DNA of 64,000 bases from Levilactobacillus andaensis (GCF_016861695.1 NZ_BOLP01000013.1:34544-98543); one strand, 5' to 3'; shown: positions 51,911 through 62,122, numbered from the stretch's first letter. A program made the numbers and translations. Notes: a model not told the origin generated them from the sequence alone.

Positions 51911-51953
51911 TAAAAGGGACCTGAGACAAAATCCCCCTGTCCCGTTTTACGCT
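51911..51953 (-). terminator. Terminator beyond hairpin element copy 2
   Basis: On the minus strand GGGAC..GTCCC with TTTT. The bases ATTTTAAAAGGGAC (51907-51920) are repeated at 52091-52104 in the butA terminator, flanking the hairpin element with direct repeats. Confidence 0.65.
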
Positions 51954-51974
51954 CCGAACATACATAGCGGAAAC

Positions 51975-52085
51975 GTGGGACAAAAGGCAGTCAACTCCGC
52001 TTAACCCCGATAGACAAACAATCCAAAACCAGGATTATTTGTCTATCGACGTTAATGCTCATTGACTAACCGCCTTTTGTCCCAC
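51975..52085 (-). ncRNA. 111-base long-hairpin element, copy 2
   Basis: Outer arms GTGGGACAAAAGGC and GCCTTTTGTCCCAC and inner arms GATAGACAAAcAATCC and GGATTaTTTGTCTATC are paired. The internal-loop strands ACTCCGCTTAACCCC (51994-52008) and GACGTTAATGCTC (52048-52060) are identical to those of copy 1 at 15420-15530 and at identical offsets. Like copy 1 it follows a minus-strand gene (butA) and precedes a minus-strand terminator. Confidence 0.75.
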
Positions 52086-52095
52086 TCTCCATTTT

Positions 52096-52126
52096 AAAAG
52101 GGACGCCGTGACCACTACGACGTCCC
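52096..52126 (-). terminator. Terminator of butA
   Basis: On the minus strand GGGACGTC pairs with GGCGTCCC around GTAGTGGTCAC, then TTTT. Confidence 0.8.
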
Positions 52127-52154
52127 CGATGTTCCTATTCAACTCAAATTGTTG

Positions 52155-52949
<795 letters not shown>

Positions 52950-53192
52950 TCAGAATAAGTAGATTTCCAGGTACACTCACATTCTACCGGAAACAATGAG
53001 GTATTGAAAGCGATTACGCGCGGAACTTTTTTAACGTCTTAGTTGTTCAATTGAACTAATTAGTGGAATTGTTGTTAGCCCAGCATTTCGTTCACCACAG
53101 CCCGCTAAGTGTCATCCATGAAACTATTGGCAGAGTAGTGTATCATGGACATAAGTGTTCGGACTCAAAATATTTTAAAGTGAGGTAATGAC

Positions 53193-53999
53193 ATGGAAAC
53201 AACTCAATTAAGCAACGGCGTGACCATCCCCATGCTAGGCTTTGGAACCTATTTGATCGACAGCAAGGACGTCCCAGCAGCAATCAAGACGGCCTTAGAC
53301 GCTGGTTATCGGCATCTCGACTGCGCCCACATTTACGGTAACGAACCCGCAGTTGGGCAGGCCATCAAGGACTCTGGCGTCGACCGCTCTGACCTGTTTA
53401 TCACGTCTAAGGTCTGGAACGCTGATCAAGGGTACGATAAGACCCTAGCTGCATTTGACCAAACCTTAGCTGACTTACAGCTGGATTACCTAGACCTCTA
53501 CTTGATTCACTGGCCAAACGAAAAGAACTTCGACTTAACGTTGGACACTTGGCGCGCCTTTGAAACCTTGTACCAACAAAAGAAGGTCCGGGCCATCGGT
53601 GTGTCTAACTTCTCTAAAGACCAACTCGAACAAGTCTTCGCGATGGCCACGGTGAAGCCAATGGTCAACCAAATCGAACGGCACCCCTACAAGGTCCAAG
53701 CCGATTTAGGCAAGTTCGATACGGACAACGGTCTGGTCAACGAAGGGTACTCCCCAATCGGCCATGGTCATTTAATCCTAGAAGATCCAGTTATCACCAA
53801 GCTGGCTGAAAAATACGGCAAGTCACCCGCTCAAATCGTTTTACGGTGGCAAATTGATACGGGCTTTGTGGTCTTCCCTAAGTCCTCAAAACCAGCGCGG
53901 GTTAAGGAAAACTTCGAGATCTCTGGATTTAACTTAACTGCTGCTGAAATTGAAGAAATTAACGGCTTAGACCAAAATAAGCATTTAAACTACGACTAA
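53193..53999 (+). CDS. Aldo/keto reductase
   Basis: A 268-residue AKR with Asp and Tyr in HLDCAHIYGNEPAVG, Lys in FITSKVWN and His in YLIHWPNEK; the cofactor loop FPKSSKPARVKEN is intact. It is shorter than the copy at 43.0-43.9 kb and differs throughout, so they are not recent duplicates. Likely a carbonyl or methylglyoxal-type reductase; the substrate is unknown. AGTGAGGTAATGAC precedes the ATG. Ends at a strong terminator. Confidence 0.9.
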   Translation: METTQLSNGVTIPMLGFGTYLIDSKDVPAAIKTALDAGYRHLDCAHIYGNEPAVGQAIKDSGVDRSDLFITSKVWNADQGYDKTLAAFDQTLADLQLDYLDLYLIHWPNEKNFDLTLDTWRAFETLYQQKKVRAIGVSNFSKDQLEQVFAMATVKPMVNQIERHPYKVQADLGKFDTDNGLVNEGYSPIGHGHLILEDPVITKLAEKYGKSPAQIVLRWQIDTGFVVFPKSSKPARVKENFEISGFNLTAAEIEEINGLDQNKHLNYD

Positions 54000-54014
54000 G
54001 CGACTTCGGTTACG

Positions 54015-54054
54015 CAAGCGAGGTTGGGACAACTAATCCCAACCTCGCTTTTTG
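54015..54054 (+). terminator. Terminator of the aldo/keto reductase gene
   Basis: AAGCGAGGTTGGGA pairs perfectly with TCCCAACCTCGCTT around CAACTAA, followed by TTTTG. Confidence 0.92.
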
Positions 54055-54146
54055 TTGCGCCGGAAACAGTTTGGCTAATGGATAAGTTCAGACATGAAAA
54101 GAGGCCAGAACTTTTGTCCTAGCCTCCAAATATGACATGGTTAATT

Positions 54147-55526
54147 TTACTTCTGCGCGGTACTCAGACCAGCAACTTCATCTTCGCCAGCCTTTTCACG
54201 TAATGTTGCTTCAATGTCTTCCAGCGAACGGTTCCGCGTTTCGAAGACCATCTTGTGAACGAACCAGATGGAGAGAAAGCACAGCACACCGTAACCGATG
54301 AACAAGCTCCCGGTTCCGAAGAAGTCCAGTAGTGATGGGAACGTCAGGGAAACAATCATGTTAGCTGTCCAGTTGATCACACTGGCAAAGGAATTTCCTA
54401 AGCCCCGAATGTTCAATGGGAAGACTTCACCAATCATGACCCACATCACAGGGCCCCAAGTTGCGGAGAAGAATGCGATGTAGACGGTCAAGGCAATCAC
54501 GGAAATGATGGCCGCTGCGTGTGACCCGCCGGAGAACTTCATCCCCATGCTCATGACGAAGAGGGAAATTCCCATCCCAACGGAGCCAATGATCAGCATC
54601 TTTTTCCGGTCGATCTTATCCATGATCGTTACGGCAACAGCGGTCACAATCACGTTGAAGACCCCGATTCCGATGTGGGCTAACAGCGCCGCTGAGACCC
54701 CAAAACCAACGTCGGTAAAGATGGTTGGTGCGTAGTACAACACGGTGTTACAGCCCATGACCTGTTGGAAGATGGCTAAGCCAACCCCGATGATCAATGA
54801 AGGACGCACCATTTTACTAAATAATTCTGGCCAGCCGCCACTCACGACGCCGGCTTGTTCTTTAATTTGATGAATTTCACGGTTAACGATGGTGGTGTCA
54901 TGGCCATTCATGGTATCTAAAACCTCACGCGCTTCATCAACGCGGCCGGACTTGACCAAGAACCGAGGACTTTCTGGTAAGATCAACCCACCAAAGAAGA
55001 GCAGTGCGGCAGGAATTGCGGCAAACCCTAACATCCAACGCCAACCGGTATACAATCCGGAGAAGCTGTAATTAGTGATGTATGCCAACAAGATACCCGA
55101 CATAACCATCAGTTGAAAGAGACTGGCAACGGTCCCCCGTTTGTCAGCGGGTGCCAACTCAGCAAGGTACGTTGGGATTAACGCTGAAGCAGCCCCGACG
55201 GCCATCCCTAAGATGACCCGGAAGATGATCAGCGACCAGAATTCCGGTGAAAATGCGGACCCAATCGCCCCAACCAAGAAGATAATGGCGGAGAGTAGGA
55301 GTAACTTACGCCGACCATACCGGTCAGACGACGGCCCAATAATAGCAGCCCCTAGAATCGCCCCTAACAGAACGGAGCTCACGACCCAGCCCTGTTGCCA
55401 AGCGCCTAAATGCATTTGTTTTTGAATAAAGAGAATCGCCCCGGAGATAACTCCGGTATCGTAACCAAAGAGCAACCCGCCGAGGGCGCCAAAAAAGTAA
55501 ATGAATCCGGTCGAAACTTTATGCAT
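54147..55526 (-). CDS. xylT: D-xylose:H+ symporter
   Basis: A 459-residue sugar porter of the major facilitator superfamily, matching from memory the characterised XylT of L. brevis across most of its length. Landmarks: ALGGLLFGYDTGVISGAILF (helix 1), SDRYGRRK and the RGTVASLFQL region, LPESPRFLVKSGR before the central loop, QQVMGCNTVLYYAP (sugar site), and DKIDRKK. The ATG at 55526 has AAAGGAAGTC; the upstream extension is rejected. Its leader region carries an XylR operator and a cre site, so xylose induces it and glucose represses it. Confidence 0.95.
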   Translation of the reverse strand: MHKVSTGFIYFFGALGGLLFGYDTGVISGAILFIQKQMHLGAWQQGWVVSSVLLGAILGAAIIGPSSDRYGRRKLLLLSAIIFLVGAIGSAFSPEFWSLIIFRVILGMAVGAASALIPTYLAELAPADKRGTVASLFQLMVMSGILLAYITNYSFSGLYTGWRWMLGFAAIPAALLFFGGLILPESPRFLVKSGRVDEAREVLDTMNGHDTTIVNREIHQIKEQAGVVSGGWPELFSKMVRPSLIIGVGLAIFQQVMGCNTVLYYAPTIFTDVGFGVSAALLAHIGIGVFNVIVTAVAVTIMDKIDRKKMLIIGSVGMGISLFVMSMGMKFSGGSHAAAIISVIALTVYIAFFSATWGPVMWVMIGEVFPLNIRGLGNSFASVINWTANMIVSLTFPSLLDFFGTGSLFIGYGVLCFLSIWFVHKMVFETRNRSLEDIEATLREKAGEDEVAGLSTAQK

Positions 55527-55591
55527 CGTTACTGACTTCCTTTGACGGTAAATCACCGTAGAATTTTTTGTAAGTTGGTATTCTACTTGCG

Positions 55592-55614
55592 GTTAGTTGA
55601 TTGTTTCAACCAAC
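55592..55614. promoter_or_regulatory. XylR operator before xylT
   Basis: Arms GTTAGTTG and CAACCAAC separated by seven bases (23 in all). The same size and nearly the same arms occur before xylA at 59114-59136, as expected for a common ROK-type XylR site. Confidence 0.8.
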
Positions 55615-55647
55615 CATGTGATTACTATAGCACATTTTTACAAATTC

Positions 55648-55661
55648 TGAAAGCGTTTCCT
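55648..55661. promoter_or_regulatory. cre site before xylT
   Basis: TGAAAGCGTTTCCT matches the CcpA consensus TGWNANCGNTNWCA except at the last base. Confidence 0.7.
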
Positions 55662-55768
55662 ATACTTTAATAATAGATTGTAACATTTCGACTGATTCTC
55701 ATAGCTCTCATCTTTGTGTGAAAACGCACATGGATAATCATGAATCTTAATTATTATTTGGTATAAAC

Positions 55769-55797
55769 AAAAAGGCCTCCGTATCTGACGAAGACCC
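55769..55797 (-). terminator. Terminator, distal copy beyond repeat 11
   Basis: On the minus strand GGTCTTCG pairs with CGGAGGCC, followed by TTTTTG. The first 12 bases AAAAAGGCCTCC on the plus strand and the trailing GAAGACCC also occur at 56096-56125, so a repeat element lies between two copies of one terminator. Confidence 0.75.
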
Positions 55798-55894
55798 GCT
55801 TGTTTATGCAATTATGGACTCTCTGCCGTCCTAGGCGGTAACACCAACCGCTTACCCTGTACACTGGCAGATTGACTATTGCTGTAGTAGAGAT

Positions 55895-56085
55895 CAATCT
55901 AAGCCAGAGGAGGCCAGGGACGGAGCCAGCCGTGGTAATCGTGATAGCTGGCAGCTATCACAATGGGCGACTTTTAAGACGCACGATTTTCGCGGCTTAA
56001 AAGCGAGCGAGAAGACTGGTGCCCTTCCAGCCTGAAGCGTCCCCACAGCAGGCGCAGTCCCTGGCAGCCGGAGTGCGGCCATTTT
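55895..56085 (-). repeat. Structured intergenic repeat, copy 11 (B variant)
   Basis: B-type copy located between two near-identical terminators downstream of xylB. Its hairpin GTGATAGCT/AGCTATCAC replaces GCTGGC/GCTAGC of other copies and stays paired. CTTTTAAG/CTTAAAAG and GCCAGGGA/TCCCTGGC are as usual. Confidence 0.8.
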
Positions 56086-56095
56086 TCGTCACAGC

Positions 56096-56125
56096 AAAAA
56101 GGCCTCCACCAGACAGCGAAGACCC
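56096..56125 (-). terminator. Terminator of xylB, proximal copy
   Basis: On the minus strand GGTCTTC pairs with G-T wobbles to GGAGGCC, then TTTTT. It is 10 bases past the xylB stop codon. Confidence 0.75.
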
Positions 56126-56135
56126 TTTCTAACGC

Positions 56136-57644
56136 CTATAGTTCTTCCTTACGGTAGTCCAGCAGTTGTTCACTGATGGCCTTGGTCTGTTTGTAGACCT
56201 GCTTGTAGATGGCATGCATCTTCTCGTACTTCTTCACGTTCTCTGGGTTGGGCTCGTAAGCCTTGCCAAAGTGAACGAAAGTCTGTGCGCAATCCTGTAA
56301 GGAATCGAACCAACCTAGACCGGTAGCCGCAATCATTGCAGCTCCCATGCCAGGCCCCTGTTCGTTCTTCAGGCTGACAACTTTACGGTTAAAGATGTCG
56401 GCTTGAATCTGCAACCAGAGTGGACTCTTGGCGCCCCCACCGATAGAAACGACCGTGTCAAAGTCGCCACCGTTTTCTTCGTAGATATCAAAGAGATCTC
56501 TAAACGAGAAGACGATGCCTTCCAAAACAGCACGGACGAAATCATAACGTTGATGGGTTCCGTCGACCCCAGTAAAGCTCCCCCGGATATCGGCATCCGC
56601 GTAAGGTGCCCGTTCACCGACAATGTACGGCGTGTACAGGAGGCCATTAGCCCCAACCGTTGACTTCGCCGCACTCGCAACGAAATCGGTGAAATTCTCT
56701 GCAGGAGCGAAGGTCTTTTTGAACCAGCTGAGGGAGTACCCAGCGGCCAAAGTGACCCCCATGGAGTAATATTTATCAGGAATCGCGTGGTCTTCAAATT
56801 GAAGGACCCCGTGATAATTAACGTCGGCGTTGTCTTCATATTTCAACACAACACCAGACGTCCCGATACTAGACAGAACCATGTTCGGGTGGAGAATCCC
56901 CGCCCCAACTGCACCAGCCGCGTTATCGGCGGCGCCACCAAAGACCTTGGTGGCGGTGGTCAAGCCAGAAAATTCAGCGTAGGCCGGCGTCACCGTCCCC
57001 GCAAAATCAACGGACTTGATCAATGGTGGGCACATGCTCATTGGAATGTCGAACGTGTCACAAATCTTCTTGCTCCATTCGCCCTTGGCAACGTCGAGTA
57101 AGACGGTCCCAGTGGCATCGGAGTAGTCCATTGCGAGGTTACCAGTCATCCGGTAACGCACGTAGTCTTTAGGTAAGACAAAGTACTTGGCCTTGGCCCA
57201 GATGTCGGGTTCGTTTTCCTTGACCCACAATAACTTGGTCAGCGTAAAGCCTTCCAGTGGTTGGTTACGGGTAATGTCAACGAACTCGTCACCGAGCTTC
57301 GCTTCAATTTCTTCACGTTGTGGCGTGCTGCGCGTATCGTTCCAGAGAATGGATGGCCGTAAGACCTTCTTGTTCTCATCCAACAGAACTAACCCGTGCA
57401 TTTGCCCAGAAAAGCTCAAGCCCTCGATTTCTTCGGCCGCTAAATGGTCGGTCAAAATCAAGCGGACAATCGCCACCGTCGTCCCGGAAACCCAGTCTTC
57501 AGGATTTTGCTCGTTGTAACCGGGCTTCTTTTGGATTAAATCATAGTCAAAACTTTCTTGGGCGACGATCTGGCCGCTGTGATCTAGCGCTGAAACTTTA
57601 ACGGCACTAGTCCCCAGGTCAACGCCGAGTACATACTTCCCCAT
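56136..57644 (-). CDS. xylB: Xylulokinase
   Basis: Phosphorylates D-xylulose to xylulose 5-phosphate, the entry to the phosphoketolase pathway. A 502-residue FGGY kinase with [74 protein letters not shown] and [14 protein letters not shown]. Full length. AGGAGGAATAACCG precedes the ATG. It follows xylA by about 100 bases; a hairpin terminator in that gap may set the ratio between the two, as xylA is usually needed in larger amount. Confidence 0.95.
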   Translation of the reverse strand: MGKYVLGVDLGTSAVKVSALDHSGQIVAQESFDYDLIQKKPGYNEQNPEDWVSGTTVAIVRLILTDHLAAEEIEGLSFSGQMHGLVLLDENKKVLRPSILWNDTRSTPQREEIEAKLGDEFVDITRNQPLEGFTLTKLLWVKENEPDIWAKAKYFVLPKDYVRYRMTGNLAMDYSDATGTVLLDVAKGEWSKKICDTFDIPMSMCPPLIKSVDFAGTVTPAYAEFSGLTTATKVFGGAADNAAGAVGAGILHPNMVLSSIGTSGVVLKYEDNADVNYHGVLQFEDHAIPDKYYSMGVTLAAGYSLSWFKKTFAPAENFTDFVASAAKSTVGANGLLYTPYIVGERAPYADADIRGSFTGVDGTHQRYDFVRAVLEGIVFSFRDLFDIYEENGGDFDTVVSIGGGAKSPLWLQIQADIFNRKVVSLKNEQGPGMGAAMIAATGLGWFDSLQDCAQTFVHFGKAYEPNPENVKKYEKMHAIYKQVYKQTKAISEQLLDYRKEEL

Positions 57645-57677
57645 CGGTTATTCCTCCTAGTTTATATCGCGTCATAA

Positions 57678-57713
57678 AAATGGCGGGCGGACACACGGTC
57701 CGTCCGCCATTCT
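57678..57713 (-). terminator. Hairpin between xylA and xylB
   Basis: On the minus strand AATGGCGGaCGGAC pairs with GTCCGcCCGCCATT, followed by TTTTAT. It would attenuate read-through into xylB or end xylA mRNA. Confidence 0.85.
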
Positions 57714-57743
57714 ATTGTCAGTTATTTTTCGTAGAGCAAAGGA

Positions 57744-59093
57744 TTACTTGCTCAACGTTTCAACGATGTAGTGGTTGATGGTATCCTTAACTTCTTCCAA
57801 GTGGTCGGAGTGGGTAGCAGCAATCAATTCGGATTGTGGCTTGTCGATAGCGTACTTTTCAAGGGACTTGAAGTCAGCCTTGCCGCTTTCGATTTCGGCA
57901 CCAACACCGGATTCGTATGAGCTGTAACGGTCAGCCTTTAAGGTGTCTAAGAAGCCGTCTTCCTTCATAGCAGCAGCAACACGCAGGCCGGCAGCAAAGC
58001 TGTCCATCCCAACAATGTGGCCTAAGAAGAGGTCTTCTGGGGCAAATGATGAACGACGAGGCTTAGCATCGAAGTTCAACCCACCGCGAGGTCCGATGCT
58101 GCCGTTTTCGACAACTTCGTACATTGCAGCAGTGGTTTCGTACAAGTTAGATGGGTATTCATCAATATCCCAGCCGATTAACTTGTCACCTTGGTTGGCA
58201 TCCAATGACCCTAACAAGCCAGCTTCACGAGCAACACGGATTTCGTGTTGGTAAGTATGGCCAGCCAAGTTAGCATGGTTACCTTCCAAGTTCAACTTGA
58301 AGTCTTTGTCCAAGTCGTATTCCTTCATGAAGGCAATAGTCGTTGCGGCATCGAAGTCGTATTGGTGCGTCGTTGGTTCCTTTGGCTTTGGTTCGAGCAG
58401 CATTTGTGCGTCGAAGCCAATTTCGTTAGCGTAGTCCTTAGCCATATGGAATAACTTAGCAGCATGTTCTTGTTCTTGCTTCATGTTGGTGTTCCAGAGT
58501 GATTCGTAACCTTCACGGCCGCCCCAGAAGACATAGTTTTCAGAACCGACACGCTTACCAATTTCCAAACTGTGCTTCAATTGAGCAGCACTGTAGGCAA
58601 AGATATCAGCGTATGGAGAAGTACCAGCACCTTCGACGAAACGAGGGTTCGTGAACATGTTCGAAGTGTTCCACAAAACCTTCATGCCAGAAGTCTTTTG
58701 GTATTCAACGATCTTGTCAACAACCTTGTCCAAGTTGGCGTTGGTTTCACGTAAAGTGTTGCCTTCTGGTGCCAAGTCGCGGTCATGGAAGCAAAGGTAA
58801 TCTACACCTAATTTGTTGTAGAATTCGAATGCAGCGTCAACCTTAGCTAAGGCTAAATCCATAGGATCAGTGTACTTGTCGTAAGGACGTTGAGCAGTAC
58901 CGTCACCAAATGGGTCAACTAAGCGTTGGTCAAATGTGTGCCAGTAAGCTACGGCGAAACGTAACCAATCTTTCATTTTCTTTCCGGCAATAACTTCTTC
59001 CGGATTGTAGTATTGGAATCCTAAACCAGATTTCTTATCTTGATGGCCGACATATTGAATCTTGTCGATGCCTTTCCAGTATTCTTCAGTCAT
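57744..59093 (-). CDS. xylA: Xylose isomerase
   Basis: Interconverts D-xylose and D-xylulose with divalent metal. 449 residues, the long class II type. [13 protein letters not shown] contains the catalytic His-x-x-Asp, [11 protein letters not shown] is the second signature, [16 protein letters not shown] and [10 protein letters not shown] and LNFDAKPRR supply metal ligands. ATG at 59093 with AGGAGGGTATTATAAA upstream. XylR operator and cre site lie upstream. First gene of the xylA-xylB unit. Confidence 0.97.
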   Translation of the reverse strand: MTEEYWKGIDKIQYVGHQDKKSGLGFQYYNPEEVIAGKKMKDWLRFAVAYWHTFDQRLVDPFGDGTAQRPYDKYTDPMDLALAKVDAAFEFYNKLGVDYLCFHDRDLAPEGNTLRETNANLDKVVDKIVEYQKTSGMKVLWNTSNMFTNPRFVEGAGTSPYADIFAYSAAQLKHSLEIGKRVGSENYVFWGGREGYESLWNTNMKQEQEHAAKLFHMAKDYANEIGFDAQMLLEPKPKEPTTHQYDFDAATTIAFMKEYDLDKDFKLNLEGNHANLAGHTYQHEIRVAREAGLLGSLDANQGDKLIGWDIDEYPSNLYETTAAMYEVVENGSIGPRGGLNFDAKPRRSSFAPEDLFLGHIVGMDSFAAGLRVAAAMKEDGFLDTLKADRYSSYESGVGAEIESGKADFKSLEKYAIDKPQSELIAATHSDHLEEVKDTINHYIVETLSK

Positions 59094-59113
59094 AATTTTA
59101 TAATACCCTCCTA

Positions 59114-59136
59114 GTTAGTTCGTTGCGACAACCAAC
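59114..59136. promoter_or_regulatory. XylR operator before xylA
   Basis: Arms GTTAGTTC and CAACCAAC over 23 bases, immediately upstream of the xylA ribosome site and matching the site before xylT. Confidence 0.8.
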
Positions 59137-59170
59137 TTACAAATACTAGTATACAATCTTTTAAATCGAA

Positions 59171-59184
59171 TGCAAGCGTTTTCG
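59171..59184. promoter_or_regulatory. cre site before xylA
   Basis: TGCAAGCGTTTTCG matches the CcpA consensus except at the last base, about 80 bases before the xylA start codon. Confidence 0.7.
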
Positions 59185-59298
59185 CCAAAAAAGATTCAAA
59201 AAATTCAGGGCAATAACAATTTCCGGTCAAACCAACTAAAACCTGGTTCTTTCCTGAACTGTTTCTACTATATTAATGACCTGGTATCGCTGAGCAAC

Positions 59299-59335
59299 AA
59301 AAAAGCCCGGGAAAAACTTCCCAGACTTTTGCGTT
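59299..59335 (-). terminator. Terminator of xylR
   Basis: On the minus strand CAAAAGtCTGGGAAG pairs with TTCCCGGGCTTTTTTG. Confidence 0.8.
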
Positions 59336-59339
59336 TGAT

Positions 59340-60530
59340 TTAATTTTCTGCGTCAAGTGGTCGGTCAAAATTCAACTCATAACCCTCAAGACCCAACACT
59401 TGATGCGTAATCAGTGAGCAGCCACCTAGAACCGTTGCCAGCCGGGCGTTAGTGGTCAACTCAATGCCCAGATTGGAATCAGACAATTGTTGATAGACTC
59501 GCCGAATATCTGCTAATAAATCTGGTAACTCTTCTACTAAAGGTGAGTTAAGGAAGAACGCATCGGGATCGAGCGTCCGCATGGTGTTGTAAATGAGACC
59601 AGCGATGGCCGTGGTAAAGGTTTGTAATGCCTTAACGGTTTCCGGGTCCTGGGACTGTGCTAACCGGACAATGTCCTCGCGATCCAGCGTGTCGACCCCT
59701 TTTGCCTGCTCGACTTGCCGAATCACGGCGTCTTCGGAGCTGATATCTTCGGCGTGAATGGCGTGGGACTTACCGTTGCCATCGATTTCGATACTAGCAA
59801 TGGTCCGGCCAATTTCACCGGCATCCCCGTGTTCGCCGCGGAATAGGTCCCGGTGGAGAATGACCCCGGCACCGATCCCCCGGTGAATACTGATGGTGAC
59901 GGTACTGTTGAGCTGCCGGGCACCGTTGAAGTCGCGTTCGTAAATAGCGGATAAGTTGGCTTCGTTTTCCAAAACGACCGGCACGTCATAGGCCGACGTG
60001 AAGACATCTTCGAGGTCAACGCCATCCATATCAATAAATGGTGACGTCTGCACCTTATTATTTAAGACGATCCCATGAATGGAGAAACAAATCCCCAATA
60101 GGCCATTACTCGTCTTGTCTTCCGCGTCAATTTGCGCGATATATTGCTTGATTCGGTCAATCATATCGTGGATCGACCGGCCCTTCGTTTCAATACGGTC
60201 GTATTTCCATACGTGTCCATTTAGCAGCGTGACCAGCGCATGTAGATGCCGGTACCCCAGGTCAAACGTTAACGTGTAGCCGTAGTTACGGTTAATTTCA
60301 ACCAACGTCGGTTTGCGCCCACCCGCTGTCGAAGCCTCCCCCAGGCCTAATTCTGTTAAGTAACCGTTGGCCATCAGCGTATTGTAGAGCGATGAGACCG
60401 TGGACTTATTCAGGTGAAGCTGGTGAGAAATTTCAATTCGCGAGGTGGGATGGTTGTTAAAAATCTGCTGCAGCACAAACTTCAGGTTCTGGTCGTGTAA
60501 CTGATTCCGATTCATACTTTGACGAACCAT
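59340..60530 (-). CDS. xylR: Xylose operon repressor, ROK family
   Basis: A 396-residue ROK-type repressor. N-terminal winged HTH: QIFNNHPTSRIEISHQLHLNKSTVSSLYNTLMANGYL. Then the ROK domain with LTFDLGYRHLHALVTLLNG, GICFSIHGIV, ENEANLSAIYERDF and HRGIGAGVILHRDLFRG plus GEHGDAGEIG. The zinc-binding CxCGxxGC-type motif of classical ROK kinases is missing, as in XylR proteins. It binds xylose and releases the 23-base operators before xylA and xylT. AAGGAGGAG lies before the ATG. Transcribed separately upstream of xylA. Confidence 0.93.
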   Translation of the reverse strand: MVRQSMNRNQLHDQNLKFVLQQIFNNHPTSRIEISHQLHLNKSTVSSLYNTLMANGYLTELGLGEASTAGGRKPTLVEINRNYGYTLTFDLGYRHLHALVTLLNGHVWKYDRIETKGRSIHDMIDRIKQYIAQIDAEDKTSNGLLGICFSIHGIVLNNKVQTSPFIDMDGVDLEDVFTSAYDVPVVLENEANLSAIYERDFNGARQLNSTVTISIHRGIGAGVILHRDLFRGEHGDAGEIGRTIASIEIDGNGKSHAIHAEDISSEDAVIRQVEQAKGVDTLDREDIVRLAQSQDPETVKALQTFTTAIAGLIYNTMRTLDPDAFFLNSPLVEELPDLLADIRRVYQQLSDSNLGIELTTNARLATVLGGCSLITHQVLGLEGYELNFDRPLDAEN

Positions 60531-60775
60531 CCAATCTCCTCCTTATAGGTTGTTAATTTTAGTCGATCACTGGGACCTGAAAAATCCCAACTAACTTGGC
60601 ATCACTAATTCCTTGACTTAATCAAGTTTTGTAACCGGTACCAAAATTACCCTCATGGTTTAGTGAACCAACTAACCTAAGTATTACTCACGCCTTGTGA
60701 AAATACAACTGTTTTTCGATAATTATTTCAATTAAACGTCTATTTAACCCCAGCACTTAGTTAATGACTAAAAGA

Positions 60776-60806
60776 AACCACCCCGCAAATATCGCAGAGT
60801 GGCTCC
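60776..60806 (-). terminator. Terminator of arsC
   Basis: On the minus strand CCACTCTGC pairs with wobbles to GCGGGGTGG, then TTTCTTTT. Confidence 0.65.
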
Positions 60807-60837
60807 TGGTAACCCTCTATTTTCGTGTGAACTATCC

Positions 60838-61260
60838 CTAGACTAAGGATTGAATATCGGCAATCAATGAGGTCACGCGACTTTTGATCTCATCGCGCGA
60901 CTGACGGAAGGTCGTCATGATCTGATCAGGCGTCCCCGTAGCTTGCGCGGGATCGGTCAACGGCCAGTGCAGTCGCGTTACGCTCGACGGTGTGACTGGA
61001 CATTTATCGCGTGCATCGCCACAGAGCGTGACCACGATATCGCTAGTATTGAGGTAATCGACATCGATCAGCTTAGACGTCTGTTGGGAAATGTCGATGC
61101 CGACCTCTTCCATGACTTGAACGGCCAAGGGATTTAAGCCGTGCCGTTCAACGCCGGCACTAGCAATCGTCCAATCCTTGGGTGCTAACTCACGGGCAAA
61201 CCCTTCTGCCATCTGGCTGCGGCATGAATTACCAGTACATAGAAAATAAAGTTGCGTCAT
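60838..61260 (-). CDS. arsC: Thioredoxin-coupled arsenate reductase (low-MW phosphatase fold)
   Basis: A 140-residue protein of the Bacillus/S. aureus pI258 ArsC type. P-loop [14 protein letters not shown] with Cys8 and Arg14; the redox pair Cys80 and Cys87 in [11 protein letters not shown] has the seven-residue spacing of ArsC. It reduces arsenate to arsenite with thioredoxin. The ATG at 61260 follows GGAGGTTAGACAA. No arsR or arsenite pump gene adjoins it, so an alternative role as a phosphatase-like redox protein is possible. Confidence 0.9.
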   Translation of the reverse strand: MTQLYFLCTGNSCRSQMAEGFARELAPKDWTIASAGVERHGLNPLAVQVMEEVGIDISQQTSKLIDVDYLNTSDIVVTLCGDARDKCPVTPSSVTRLHWPLTDPAQATGTPDQIMTTFRQSRDEIKSRVTSLIADIQSLV

Positions 61261-61570
61261 TTGTCTAACCTCCAAAGTAAAGTGACCGTGAAGCGATAAA
61301 TTCTAGGATACATAATAGGTGATTCTGACTTTCACCTATTATAACGATATTCATCACAGAATACTGCTGTTAATGCCCAGTTTCTCGGAAAAATTTCAAC
61401 TAGCGATTAATTTATAAATGATAGTTAAATATTAACCACACAATAGCGGATTTACCGCCAAAGCTAAATAAGTCTCGCGATTCCTCTTCAACAAGGATAT
61501 CATGGGACTACTAGCTTAACAACCGCTAATTTTAATGGCCGTCACTGGAACTATCCGGGGAGTGAATCAT

Positions 61571-62122
61571 ATGGAAAACTATCGATCCACCTGTATCAAA
61601 TGTGGCAAACCGATTCCGTTGGGTGCCAACTTTTGTCAGTATTGTAGCGCCGCACAGAGTTTCGAGGCCCGGTCAACTGTGACGATGCCCTTAGAACCGC
61701 TTGATTGCCCCTATAATGAAACCATGCGGCCGAACCTGGTTTCGTCGACTGGTCTCTTTTTTAAGAACCTGACGAATACGTCGAAGTGTCTAGGCCGCGC
61801 GGATTACTGGTGGAGTATGGTCGGCATCGGTCTGATCAGTCTATTTATCGGTGTCTTTGGCCTCTTCGCAATCGGTCAACAGCCTGACTGGACCCAACTA
61901 ACGAATTATTCCCCAGCAACCTGGGCTGCTTTAGTGCCACCAGTTTTGTTGTTGGTGCTCCTCGCTTTCGGCCTCATAACGGCTGAAATCCGCCGACTCC
62001 ACGATTCAGGTCATAGTGGCAAAATCTCGCTACTCAATCTACTCATCCCATTTGGCGGCATTTTGTTAGCCGTCATCCTCTGCGAACCCTCTAGGCAGCG
62101 ACAAAATCCGTACACGCCTTAA
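61571..62122 (+). CDS. Zinc-ribbon plus DUF805 membrane protein
   Basis: A 183-residue protein joining an N-terminal zinc ribbon (CIKCGKPIPLGANFCQYC, two CxxC knuckles) to a DUF805 membrane domain with three or four helices; GRADYWWSMVGIGLISL and AEIRRLHDSGHSGKISLLNL are the DUF805 hallmarks. The function is unknown. ATG at 61571 with GGGGAGTG upstream. It converges with brnQ: the stop codons overlap in TTAA and no terminator lies between. Confidence 0.85.
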   Translation: MENYRSTCIKCGKPIPLGANFCQYCSAAQSFEARSTVTMPLEPLDCPYNETMRPNLVSSTGLFFKNLTNTSKCLGRADYWWSMVGIGLISLFIGVFGLFAIGQQPDWTQLTNYSPATWAALVPPVLLLVLLAFGLITAEIRRLHDSGHSGKISLLNLLIPFGGILLAVILCEPSRQRQNPYTP

